Below are positions 1 to 5,124 of a stretch of 5,189 nucleotides of DNA, one piece after another. Position numbers and translations under genes: made by a program. A model generated the notes under the pieces. That model worked only from the letters and a program-made list of their open reading frames with translations, ran no database searches and was not told the DNA's origin. Origin of the DNA: Planctomycetota bacterium (lineage in GTDB: Bacteria > Planctomycetota > UBA1135 > UBA2386); contig CANGSN010000258.1 of assembly GCA_947455805.1 (NCBI GenBank), positions 1 to 5,189 on the forward strand. Reading direction: 5' to 3'. The stretch's first letter is position 1; each line of letters opens with the position of its first letter.

Positions 1-586
1 CACCAACTGCCTGATCGCGATGAAGAACGCCAAGGGCGTGCCGGCCGAGCGCTTCACCGCGATGACGCGCCTCGACCAGAACCGCGCCAAGGCGCAGCTG
101 GCGCTCAAGGCCGGCGCGCACTGGAGCGACGTCAAGAACGTCATCATCTGGGGCAACCACAGCAACACGCAGTATCCCGACTGGCACCACGCGACGATCG
201 CCGGACAGCCGGCGGCGAAGGTGGTCGCCGACGACGCCTGGCTGCAGGGGCCGTTCATGAAGACGGTGCAGGAGCGCGGCAAGGCGATCATCGAGGCGCG
301 CGGCAAGTCGTCGGCGCTGTCGGCGGCGCAGGCCGCGTGCGACCACGCGAAGAGCCTCTACACGGTCAACACCGCCGCCGACTCGGTGGCGCTGTGCGTC
401 TACAGCGACGGCAGCTACGGCACGCCGGAGGGCATCGTCAGCGGTTTCCCGTGCACGACCGACGGCAAGGGCAACTGGAAGATCGTCCAGGGCCTGAGCA
501 TGAGCGACTTCAGCAAGCAGAAGGCCGCGATCACCTGGAAGGAACTGACCGACGAGCGCGAGATGGTGAAGGACCTGCTCGGCTGA
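1..586 (+). CDS. mdh: Malate dehydrogenase, C-terminal part (5' end outside window)
   Basis: NAD-dependent malate dehydrogenase interconverts malate and oxaloacetate in the TCA cycle in the cytoplasm. The first full codon is at base 2 and 194 residues are visible, beginning TNCLIAMKNAKG, which matches the end of the family's NPANTNCL segment. The substrate/catalytic signature TRLDQNRAKAQLA is present; Asp25 and Arg28 (visible numbering) correspond to Asp158 and Arg161 of cytosolic-type MDH. The catalytic His is His53 in IIWGNHSNTQYPD, matching His186 with the same 25-residue spacing from the Arg. This motif set places it in the cytosolic/type-2 MDH group rather than the E. coli group. By that alignment about 133 N-terminal residues (NAD-binding Rossmann part) lie upstream of the window. 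The C-terminus looks complete and intact. The gene is followed after 13 bases by the permease gene, so the two may be cotranscribed. Confidence 0.96.
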   Translation, partial: TNCLIAMKNAKGVPAERFTAMTRLDQNRAKAQLALKAGAHWSDVKNVIIWGNHSNTQYPDWHHATIAGQPAAKVVADDAWLQGPFMKTVQERGKAIIEARGKSSALSAAQAACDHAKSLYTVNTAADSVALCVYSDGSYGTPEGIVSGFPCTTDGKGNWKIVQGLSMSDFSKQKAAITWKELTDEREMVKDLLG

Positions 587-599
587 TCGACCGAGCCGC

Positions 600-1385
600 G
601 TGGACCTCACCGCCATCCTGATCACGGTCCTTGCCGGCCTCGGCATGGGCGCGATCAACAACGTCGCCGGCGGCGCCGGCATCTTCGCGCTGTGGGCGTT
701 CCAGTACGCCTGCGGCCTGCCGCTCGCAGTCGCCAACCCGTCGTCGCGACTGGGAGCCATCGGGGTCGGCCTGTTCGCATGGCTCGGCTTCCTCCGCGCC
801 GGCGTGCGGCCGCCAACCCGCGTCTGGCGACTGGCGCTGTTCGCGGTCCCCGGTGCCCTGGTCGGCAACCTGCTCGCGCTCAGGGCGAACGACCTCGTGT
901 TCCGCGGCTACCTGGCAGTCGTCCTGGTGCTGCTGCTCTTGCAGCAATGGCGGCACGCGGCGAACGGCGGTGCCCGTGAGCCGAGCACCTCACGCTGGCT
1001 CGGGCCGCTTGGCTGCGTGGCGATCGGGGTGCACATGGGATTCGCGCAGATCGGCACCGGCTTCGTCGCGACGCTGGTCCTCGTCGCCACCTACGAACGC
1101 GACCTGCTCGCCGTCAACGCCGCCAAGGGAGTCATCGTGATCGCGTCCTCGGTGGCGAGCCTGATCGGGTTCGTGCTCGCACCACACCTGCTCGAGGGCC
1201 AGGCACCGGTGATCGCCTGGGGCCCGGCCGCATGCCTCGCGGTCGGCACGGCGACCGGCAGCTACCTCGCCAGCAAATGGACGGTCAGGAAGGGCTCGGC
1301 GGCGGTGCGCAAGGTCGTCGTCGGCATCGCGCTGCTGTCGCTGCTCGAGCAGATCGTGCAGATCGTGCTGCTGCTCGGTCGCTGA
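600..1385 (+). CDS. TauE/SafE (DUF81) family membrane permease
   Basis: This is a 261-residue polytopic inner-membrane protein. Hydrophobic segments cover most of the chain, with about seven to eight membrane helices. It shows the two internally related repeats of the TauE/SafE family. The first is at residues 17-51, with a glycine-rich turn NNVAGGAGIF and then LPLAVANPSSRLGAI. The second is at about residues 146-177, with MGFAQIGTGFVATLVL and then LLAVNAAKGVIV. The family includes putative exporters of sulfite, sulfoacetate and other organic anions; the substrate here cannot be told. The start is GTG at 600. It lies 13 bases after the mdh stop and keeps the whole first helix, whereas the next ATG at 645 would remove it. 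No Shine-Dalgarno and no TAnnnT box precede it, so expression by read-through from mdh is likely. Length is normal for the family. Confidence 0.88.
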   Translation: MDLTAILITVLAGLGMGAINNVAGGAGIFALWAFQYACGLPLAVANPSSRLGAIGVGLFAWLGFLRAGVRPPTRVWRLALFAVPGALVGNLLALRANDLVFRGYLAVVLVLLLLQQWRHAANGGAREPSTSRWLGPLGCVAIGVHMGFAQIGTGFVATLVLVATYERDLLAVNAAKGVIVIASSVASLIGFVLAPHLLEGQAPVIAWGPAACLAVGTATGSYLASKWTVRKGSAAVRKVVVGIALLSLLEQIVQIVLLLGR

Positions 1386-1387
1386 CG

Positions 1388-1393
1388 TATCCT
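1388..1393 (+). promoter_or_regulatory. Possible -10 box (TATCCT) of a leaderless promoter for the SDR gene
   Basis: TATCCT fits the TAnnnT form of a -10 element. It is followed by exactly six bases and then ATG at 1400. If transcription starts at that A, the box lies at -12 to -7, the standard position for a leaderless mRNA. No clear -35 and no Shine-Dalgarno were seen. The alternative is that the gene is simply read through from mdh and the permease gene and the match is chance. Confidence 0.35.
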
Positions 1394-1399
1394 GCGGCG

Positions 1400-2140
1400 A
1401 TGAGCCGCCACGTCGTCATCACCGGCGCCAGTTCGGGCATCGGCGCCGCCTGCGCCAAGGCGTTCGCCGCGCTTGGCGATCGCCTGTCGCTCGGCGCCCG
1501 CCGCAGCGACCGCCTGCACGAAGTCGTGCCGACCGCGTTCGCCCACCCGCTCGACGTCACCAAGCCCGGCAGCGTCGAACGCTTCGTCGCCGCCGCGATC
1601 GCCAAGCACGGGCCGATCGACGTGCTGGTCAACAACGCCGGCCTCGCGCGCGGCACCGAGAAGATCGCCGAAGGCACCGGCGAAGCGTGGCGCGAGATGC
1701 TCGAGACCAACGTGCTCGGCCTGCTCGAGGTCACGCGCCGCGTGCTGCCGCACATGCTGGAGCACAAGTCTGGCCACATCGTCGTCATCGGCTCGATCGC
1801 CGGCCACAAGGCCTACGCCGGCGGCGGCGTCTACTGCGGCAGCAAGCGCGCGCTGCAGCCGATCTGCGAGGCGATCCGCATGGAGACGCTCGGCAGCGGC
1901 ATCCGCGTCACCAGCGTCGACCCGGGCATGGTCGAGACCGAGTTCTCGCTCGTGCGCTTCCGCGGCGACCAGGACCGCGCGGCGAAGGTCTACCACGACA
2001 CGCGGCCGCTGCGCGCCGAGGACGTCGCCGACTGCGTGGTGTTCGCGGCGACGCGGCCGAAGCACGTCAACCTCGACAGCATCGTGGTGATGCCGACCGA
2101 CCAGGCGACGCCGCAGCAGGTGCACCGCGGCGGCCGCTGA
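1400..2140 (+). CDS. YdfG-like short-chain dehydrogenase/reductase (NADP-dependent)
   Basis: This is a 246-residue classical SDR enzyme, cytoplasmic, with a Rossmann fold. Visible motifs are TGASSGIG at residues 8-15 (cofactor glycine motif), LDV at 51-53, NNAG at 78-81, and the full catalytic tetrad Asn104, Ser132, Tyr145 and Lys149 (YCGSK). Arg34-Arg35 just after the second strand suggest NADP(H) rather than NAD(H). The overall pattern resembles E. coli YdfG, which oxidises serine and 3-hydroxy acids and reduces malonic semialdehyde: YAGG before the active-site Tyr, PGMVETEFS, VRFRGD, HVNLDSIVVMPT, and a C-terminal VHR. The exact substrate is inferred. The ATG at 1400 is chosen because the protein then begins MSRHVVITGASSGIG, the usual N-terminus; the reading frame stays open further upstream into the permease gene but encodes arginine-rich shadow sequence. 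It starts 14 bases after the permease stop. A TATCCT box at 1388-1393 could give it its own leaderless promoter. Confidence 0.93.
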   Translation: MSRHVVITGASSGIGAACAKAFAALGDRLSLGARRSDRLHEVVPTAFAHPLDVTKPGSVERFVAAAIAKHGPIDVLVNNAGLARGTEKIAEGTGEAWREMLETNVLGLLEVTRRVLPHMLEHKSGHIVVIGSIAGHKAYAGGGVYCGSKRALQPICEAIRMETLGSGIRVTSVDPGMVETEFSLVRFRGDQDRAAKVYHDTRPLRAEDVADCVVFAATRPKHVNLDSIVVMPTDQATPQQVHRGGR

Positions 2141-2142
2141 AC

Positions 2143-2183
2143 GGCGAAGTAGGGATCCTCCCCGTTCCGAAGTCCTACTTGCC
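2143..2183. terminator. Hairpin at the junction of convergent genes, possible bidirectional terminator
   Basis: The arms AAGTAGG (2147-2153) and CCTACTT (2174-2180) pair perfectly. Outside them GGC (2143-2145) pairs with GCC (2181-2183) if one G at 2146 bulges out, giving ten pairs around a loop of about 20 bases. The right arm contains the TAG stop of the - strand gene, and the left arm begins six bases after the + strand stop. The position between convergent stops suits a shared terminator. There is no T-run on either side and the loop is long, so intrinsic termination is unproven. Confidence 0.35.
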
Positions 2184-3467
2184 CGCGCCGGCGTCCTGGC
2201 TCGGCGCACTCGCCTTCGCCGGCTCGCCGCTCGGCGTCCACGTCGGCATCTTCGGCAGGTGCGGCATGTGCATCGCGAGCAGCGCCATCGCCGTGCCGTA
2301 GCCGCCCGAACGTTCGAACTGGCGGTCGTTCCAGCTGCCGTCGGCTTCGCGCGACTTCGCCAGCATCGCGCGCATCTTGCCGCGCAGCGCCTCCCGCTTC
2401 TTCTCGTCGGGCACGAACTCGATCGCCTGCGCCGCGTAGACGTGGCCGTAGAGGAAGTAGTACGGCGCGATGCCGTACGGCGCGATGTGCGTGCCGGTCT
2501 GGCTCTTGCGCACCGCGAGGTCGTCCCAGTGCGCGAAGAACAGGTCGACCGCGCGCTCGAGCCGCTGCAGGTCGCCGCGGCCGGCGAGCAACAGCGTCAC
2601 TTCGCACGCCGCCGCGCGCGCCGCCGAGCTCGGCGTCTTGTCCATCATCGTCAGCTGCGGCTCCTCGACGTCGTTCTGGCTCTTCGCCGGCGCGCCGTAG
2701 GCGTAGCCACCCGGCTTCGCGCGCGCCCGTTCGAGCGCGTCGAGCGCTTGCGTGATCACCGCGTCGGGCACGCTTTGGCCGCGCTGCTTCGCCAGGAACA
2801 GCGCCTGCAGGGCCGGCGCGGTCATGAACGGCGACGCGGTGTTTCGCGGGCTCTTGTAGCCGCGCGGCCGCGAGTAGTTCCAACCACCGGCTTCGGGGAT
2901 CGCCGAAGCGCAGAGCACTTCGACCAGCCACTTCTCCTTCGCCGCGACCTGCTCGGTGAGATCCGGGGGCACCGCCTTCGCCTCCTGCAGCGCCTGCAGC
3001 ATCAGCAGGCCGTAGACATGGCCCCAACCGCGCACGTCGTAGTTGCCGACGAATTCCTCCTGCATGCGCGGCACCTCGAGCGTCTTCAGCACGAAGCGCA
3101 CGCCGCGCGCGACGACGTCCTGCCGGGCCGTGTCGGTGCGATAGCCCGGCACCGACAGCAGCCCGAGGATCGCGATCGACGTGCCGCCGACGCGGTAGCC
3201 AACCGGCGACGGCGAACGGTCTTCGCGGTAGACGCCCTGGTAGGGCCACTGGTCGTCGCCGTCGCCCTCCTGCAGCGCGATCAGCGACGCGATCGCCTCC
3301 TTGCTGACCTTCTCGACGTCGAGCGGAGCCACGTCGGGCACGGGGAACTCGGTGAACACGCGCGGCGCGGCGTTCTTCGCCGCCGGCGGAGTGTCCTCCG
3401 GAGCTTTCTTGTCCTGGGCGGGCGAGACGACGGCCGCGAGCAGCGGCAACAACCACGAGATGCGCAT
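2175..3467 (-). CDS. Secreted prenyltransferase/squalene-oxidase repeat protein, function unknown
   Basis: The protein has 430 residues. Residues 1-17 (MRISWLLPLLAAVVSPA) look like a Sec signal peptide with a possible cleavage after SPA. A Lys/Pro/Ala-rich linker follows to about residue 45. The rest carries repeats like those of alpha/alpha-barrel terpene cyclases and prenyltransferases: LIALQ...QWPYQG (62-78), GGTSIAILGLL (94-104), RGWGHVYGLLMLQAL (146-160), GGWNYSRPRGY (194-204) with SPFMTAPALQAL (212-223), GGYAYG (253-258), APYYFLYGHVYAAQA (334-348) and DGSWNDRQFERSGGYGTAMALLA (376-398). The tail is Pro/Ala-rich. Proteins with this fold and a signal peptide are frequent in Planctomycetota, generally without known activity. 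DGDD at 69-72 resembles the DxDD of class II cyclases but lies in the first QW-like repeat, not in the catalytic position, so I do not call it a cyclase. The ATG at 3467 is chosen for its signal peptide and well-placed GAGGAA; the open frame further upstream is arginine-rich shadow. It is divergent from the DUF4384-like gene. Confidence 0.85.
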   Translation of the reverse strand: MRISWLLPLLAAVVSPAQDKKAPEDTPPAAKNAAPRVFTEFPVPDVAPLDVEKVSKEAIASLIALQEGDGDDQWPYQGVYREDRSPSPVGYRVGGTSIAILGLLSVPGYRTDTARQDVVARGVRFVLKTLEVPRMQEEFVGNYDVRGWGHVYGLLMLQALQEAKAVPPDLTEQVAAKEKWLVEVLCASAIPEAGGWNYSRPRGYKSPRNTASPFMTAPALQALFLAKQRGQSVPDAVITQALDALERARAKPGGYAYGAPAKSQNDVEEPQLTMMDKTPSSAARAAACEVTLLLAGRGDLQRLERAVDLFFAHWDDLAVRKSQTGTHIAPYGIAPYYFLYGHVYAAQAIEFVPDEKKREALRGKMRAMLAKSREADGSWNDRQFERSGGYGTAMALLAMHMPHLPKMPTWTPSGEPAKASAPSQDAGAGK

Positions 3468-3475
3468 GGAGTGGG

Positions 3476-3481
3476 TTCCTC
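3476..3481 (-). promoter_or_regulatory. Shine-Dalgarno site deciding the start of the prenyltransferase-repeat gene
   Basis: On the - strand GAGGAA lies eight bases before the ATG at 3467-3465. It is the clearest ribosome-binding site in the window and supports this start over upstream in-frame codons. Confidence 0.65.
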
Positions 3482-3492
3482 GAGAGGACGCG

Positions 3493-3524
3493 GGCAGGAG
3501 ACGGCATGCCGCCTGCCGGCACAA
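3493..3524. promoter_or_regulatory. Palindromic block in the divergent intergenic region, possible operator
   Basis: The 116 bases between the divergent starts (3468-3583) contain CGGCATGCCG at 3502-3511, a perfect 10-base palindrome. It is flanked by the inverted pair GGCAGG (3493-3498) and CCTGCC (3512-3517). A second 8-base palindrome, TGCCGGCA, follows at 3514-3521. For the - strand gene a weak promoter can be drawn: TTGTGC (3524-3519), a 17-base spacer, then TCTCCT (3501-3496). The 10-base palindrome would then sit inside the spacer, a usual place for a repressor site. The promoter match is poor (three of six bases in each box), and short palindromes are frequent in DNA this GC-rich. Confidence 0.25.
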
Positions 3525-3547
3525 GTCGCAGCTCTGTCGCGGCAGGC

Positions 3548-3577
3548 TCGACCCGCCCCCCGCCGGCGCGCTACGTT
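3548..3577 (+). promoter_or_regulatory. Possible leaderless promoter for the DUF4384-like gene
   Basis: TACGTT at 3572-3577 fits a TAnnnT -10 box and is preceded by GC (GCTACGTT). Exactly six bases separate it from the ATG at 3584, so a transcript starting on that A would have no leader. TCGACC at 3548-3553, 18 bases upstream, matches four of six bases of TTGACA. No Shine-Dalgarno lies before the ATG, which fits leaderless initiation. Confidence 0.4.
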
Positions 3578-3583
3578 CGCAGC

Positions 3584-4360
3584 ATGAACGCGCGCCTGCT
3601 CGTGCTGCCGTTGCTCGCCGCCGGAGTCGCCTTCGCCGCCTGGCAGTTCGGAGGACTCGGGCGCGGCCCCGCGGCGAACGGCCCGGCGGCGACGTGGCGC
3701 GTCGGCGGTGACGTCGACTTCGTGCAGGCGCGCAACTGGGACGAACTGCCGGCCGAGTCGCGGCTGCGGCTGTCGTGGAACGCACCGGGACCGATGCACG
3801 TCTACGTCTTCGGCAAGAGCGGCACCGACGGCACGATCCTGTTGTGGCCGGCGGCCGAGCTGCGCAGCGACCTGCCGCAGCCACTTCCCGCCGGCCCGAG
3901 CGTGCTGCCCGGCAAGCGCGCCGACAAGGAACTGGCGTGGTCGACGCGTTCGCTGGTGCTGCCGTCGACGACCTACGTCGTGGTCGCGGCGAAGGAGCCG
4001 GTGCCCGAGCTCGAAGCGCTGCTGCCGAAGCTGCGCCGCTGGTCGACGTCGGTGTTGCCCGACGGCTCGATGCAGGTGACGAAGCCCGGCGTCACCGGCG
4101 AGGACCCGGTGGACGGCGCGCCCGGCAGCGGTTGGCCAGCACCGCTGCTGCAGCAGGTCGCCGACCTGTTCGCCGCCGAGACGGTCGTCAACGGCCCGCT
4201 GCGCGCGTTGCCGGGGCGCAGCGGCGTGTTCGGCAGCTCGTGGAGTGCGAAGGAGAAGCCGGGCACCGCGAAGATCGGCGAGCCGGGCAAGCCCGTGCTG
4301 CCCGAAGGGCTGAAGGCGCTGCAGGAAGGCCTGCCGGCGCCGACGCCCGAGAAGCGCTGA
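3584..4360 (+). CDS. Exported or membrane-anchored protein with a DUF4384-like domain
   Basis: The protein has 258 residues. Residues 1-22 (MNARLLVLPLLAAGVAFA then AWQF) form a signal peptide or single N-terminal anchor, followed by a Gly/Pro/Ala-rich linker to about residue 37. Residues 55-148 resemble the beta-rich DUF4384 fold: RLRLSWNAPGPMHVYVFGKS, then DGTILLWPAAEL, a LPAGPSVLPGK segment, and STTYVVVAAKEPVPELEALL near its end. In that family the first strands carry the pattern 'vyv...dG.v..L.P' and the last strands 'e.l.v.as..p', as seen here. The remaining 110 residues are Pro/Gly-rich with no motif I recognise (W-P-A-P-L-L-Q-Q-V-A-D-L-F begins a short helix). Function is unknown; the domain is often found in exported or kinase-associated proteins. 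The ATG at 3584 is chosen because it begins directly with the signal peptide; it has no Shine-Dalgarno. The stop codon overlaps the first downstream hairpin. Confidence 0.75.
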   Translation: MNARLLVLPLLAAGVAFAAWQFGGLGRGPAANGPAATWRVGGDVDFVQARNWDELPAESRLRLSWNAPGPMHVYVFGKSGTDGTILLWPAAELRSDLPQPLPAGPSVLPGKRADKELAWSTRSLVLPSTTYVVVAAKEPVPELEALLPKLRRWSTSVLPDGSMQVTKPGVTGEDPVDGAPGSGWPAPLLQQVADLFAAETVVNGPLRALPGRSGVFGSSWSAKEKPGTAKIGEPGKPVLPEGLKALQEGLPAPTPEKR

Positions 4361-4394
4361 GAGCCCGAGAAGAAATCATGCTACGGGCTCTCGG
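4357..4394. terminator. Stem-loop overlapping the stop of the DUF4384-like gene (hairpin 1)
   Basis: GAGAGCCCG (4359-4367) pairs perfectly with CGGGCTCTC (4384-4392). A T-G wobble and one C-G pair extend the stem to 11 pairs. The loop is 16 bases and A-rich. The stem begins inside the stop codon TGA (4358-4360). It could stop transcription or protect the 3' end of the mRNA. Only TGTTT follows (4400-4404), so it is not a textbook intrinsic terminator. Confidence 0.45.
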
Positions 4395-4405
4395 AGTCAT
4401 GTTTG

Positions 4406-4425
4406 GCGGCTGCATTCGCAGCCGC
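4406..4425. terminator. Compact stem-loop (hairpin 2) between convergent genes
   Basis: GCGGCTGC (4406-4413) pairs perfectly with GCAGCCGC (4418-4425) around an ATTC tetraloop, giving eight pairs, all but one of them G-C. It lies 14 bases after the core stem of hairpin 1 and two bases before hairpin 3. It is likely part of one structured 3' element serving both convergent genes. Confidence 0.45.
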
Positions 4426-4426
4426 G

Positions 4427-4460
4427 CAGAGGCTTCGAGAGGATTCTCTCTCAGCCTCTG
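4427..4460. terminator. Long stem-loop (hairpin 3) between convergent genes
   Basis: CAGAGGCT (4427-4434) pairs perfectly with AGCCTCTG (4453-4460). A two-by-two internal loop (TC against TC) follows, and then GAGAG (4437-4441) pairs with CTCTC (4446-4450) around a GATT tetraloop. Thirteen pairs in 34 bases is well beyond chance for one short gap. Bases 4461-4498 beyond it, up to the gmhA stop, hold nothing clear except a 5-pair inverted repeat (4490-4494 with 4501-4505) over the gmhA stop. Confidence 0.45.
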
Positions 4461-4498
4461 AGCCCGCAGCCCGGAGCTTCCGAATCCCAGGCCTGCCG

Positions 4499-5074
4499 TC
4501 AGGCCAGCAGCGCGTCCTCGATCGACGCGCACAGGATGTGCACGCAGACGAGGTGGCTCTCCTGGATGCGCGCGGTGTTGCCCGACGGCACCTGCACCGC
4601 GACGTCGGCGTGGTCGATCGCGGCCCCGCGCTTCTCGCCGCACAGCACGGCTGTGGCGAGGCCCTGGCTGCGCGCCTGCTTCAGCGCCATGACGACGTTC
4701 TTGCTGCCGCCCGACGTGGTGAAGCCGATCAGCAGGTCGCCGGCGCGGCCGATCGCCTCGACCTCGCGCGCGAACACGTGCTCGTAGCCGGCGTCGTTGC
4801 CGATCGCGGTCAGCGTCGGCACGCTCTGGCCCAGCGCGATGGCGGCGTAGCCGCGGCGCTGCTTCTGCTCGAACCAGCCGACCAGTTCGCCGGCGGCGTG
4901 GGCCGCGTCGCAGGCGCTGCCACCGTTGCCGCACAGCAGGATCTTGCCGCCGCCGCGCAGCGTGGCGACGCCGAGTTCGCACAGTCGGGTGATGGCCGGC
5001 GTGCAGTGCGCGAGCAGGCGCTGCTTCGTGGCGATGCTGTCTTCGATCGTGGCGCGGATCTTGGCGTCGTTCAT
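4499..5074 (-). CDS. gmhA: Phosphoheptose isomerase (sedoheptulose 7-phosphate isomerase)
   Basis: This cytoplasmic SIS-domain isomerase converts sedoheptulose 7-phosphate to D-glycero-D-manno-heptose 7-phosphate, the first step toward activated heptose for LPS core or other surface glycans. Length is 191 residues, against 192 in E. coli. Motifs are LLCGNGGSACDAAHAAGEL (46-64), TAIGNDAGYEHVFAREVEAIG (89-109, of which IGNDAGYEHVF is the signature), the sugar-phosphate loop TTSGGSKN (119-126) and PSGNTARIQESHLVCVHILC (163-182). His59, Glu63, Gln171 and His179 match E. coli His61, Glu65, Gln172 and His180 (metal and acid-base residues), with identical spacing within each pair. The phosphate loop has Gly123 where many members have Asn (TSGNS), a tolerated variant. 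The ATG at 5074 gives the normal N-terminus. Only a weak CAGG lies before it, and a TATGGT -10-like box lies 17 bases upstream. It may alternatively be cotranscribed with the gene ending at 5125. Confidence 0.94.
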   Translation of the reverse strand: MNDAKIRATIEDSIATKQRLLAHCTPAITRLCELGVATLRGGGKILLCGNGGSACDAAHAAGELVGWFEQKQRRGYAAIALGQSVPTLTAIGNDAGYEHVFAREVEAIGRAGDLLIGFTTSGGSKNVVMALKQARSQGLATAVLCGEKRGAAIDHADVAVQVPSGNTARIQESHLVCVHILCASIEDALLA

Positions 5075-5091
5075 GGCCTGGGCTCGCGGCC

Positions 5092-5097
5092 ACCATA
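5092..5097 (-). promoter_or_regulatory. Possible -10 box (TATGGT) for gmhA
   Basis: On the - strand GCTATGGT resembles the GCTACGTT box before the gene at 3584. TATGGT ends 17 bases before the gmhA ATG, which would give a leader of only about ten bases. The best -35 candidate is a weak TTCGCG with an 18-base spacer. Cotranscription with the upstream gene is the alternative. Confidence 0.3.
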
Positions 5098-5124
5098 GCG
5101 AAGCCGGGGCAACAGCGCGAACGC

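Noticed and set aside
1350..1367. Tandem 9-base repeat CAGATCGTG x2 near the permease C-terminus
   Set aside because: It encodes QIVQIV in the last membrane helix; a short in-frame duplication with no further copies is unremarkable.
600..1385. Assigning the permease a sulfite or sulfonate substrate
   Set aside because: Only the TauE/SafE fold pattern is visible; no sulfur-metabolism gene is present in the window to support a substrate.
1232..1399. N-terminal extension of the SDR frame back to an ATG at 1232
   Set aside because: The extension overlaps the permease C-terminus, is Arg/Gln-rich, and precedes the normal SDR N-terminus at 1400.
1262..2209. Long - strand open frame (315 codons) opposite the SDR gene
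   Set aside because: It lies antisense to a well-conserved SDR with a full catalytic tetrad. Its translation is Arg/Ala/Asp-rich low-complexity sequence with no motif, as expected from GC-rich third positions.
2259..3587. Long + strand open frame (442 codons) opposite the prenyltransferase-repeat gene
   Set aside because: The translation is Arg/Val/His-rich without domains. The opposite strand encodes clear repeats and a signal peptide with a Shine-Dalgarno site.
4697..4726. Gly in place of Asn in the GmhA phosphate loop (TTSGGS)
   Set aside because: This position varies among SIS-domain heptose isomerases, and all metal and acid-base residues are intact, so it is not evidence for a changed function.
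4188..5096. - strand open frame of 302 codons overlapping gmhA in another frame
   Set aside because: The translation is dominated by Arg and Gly, and the overlapping frame carries all GmhA active-site residues at correct spacing.
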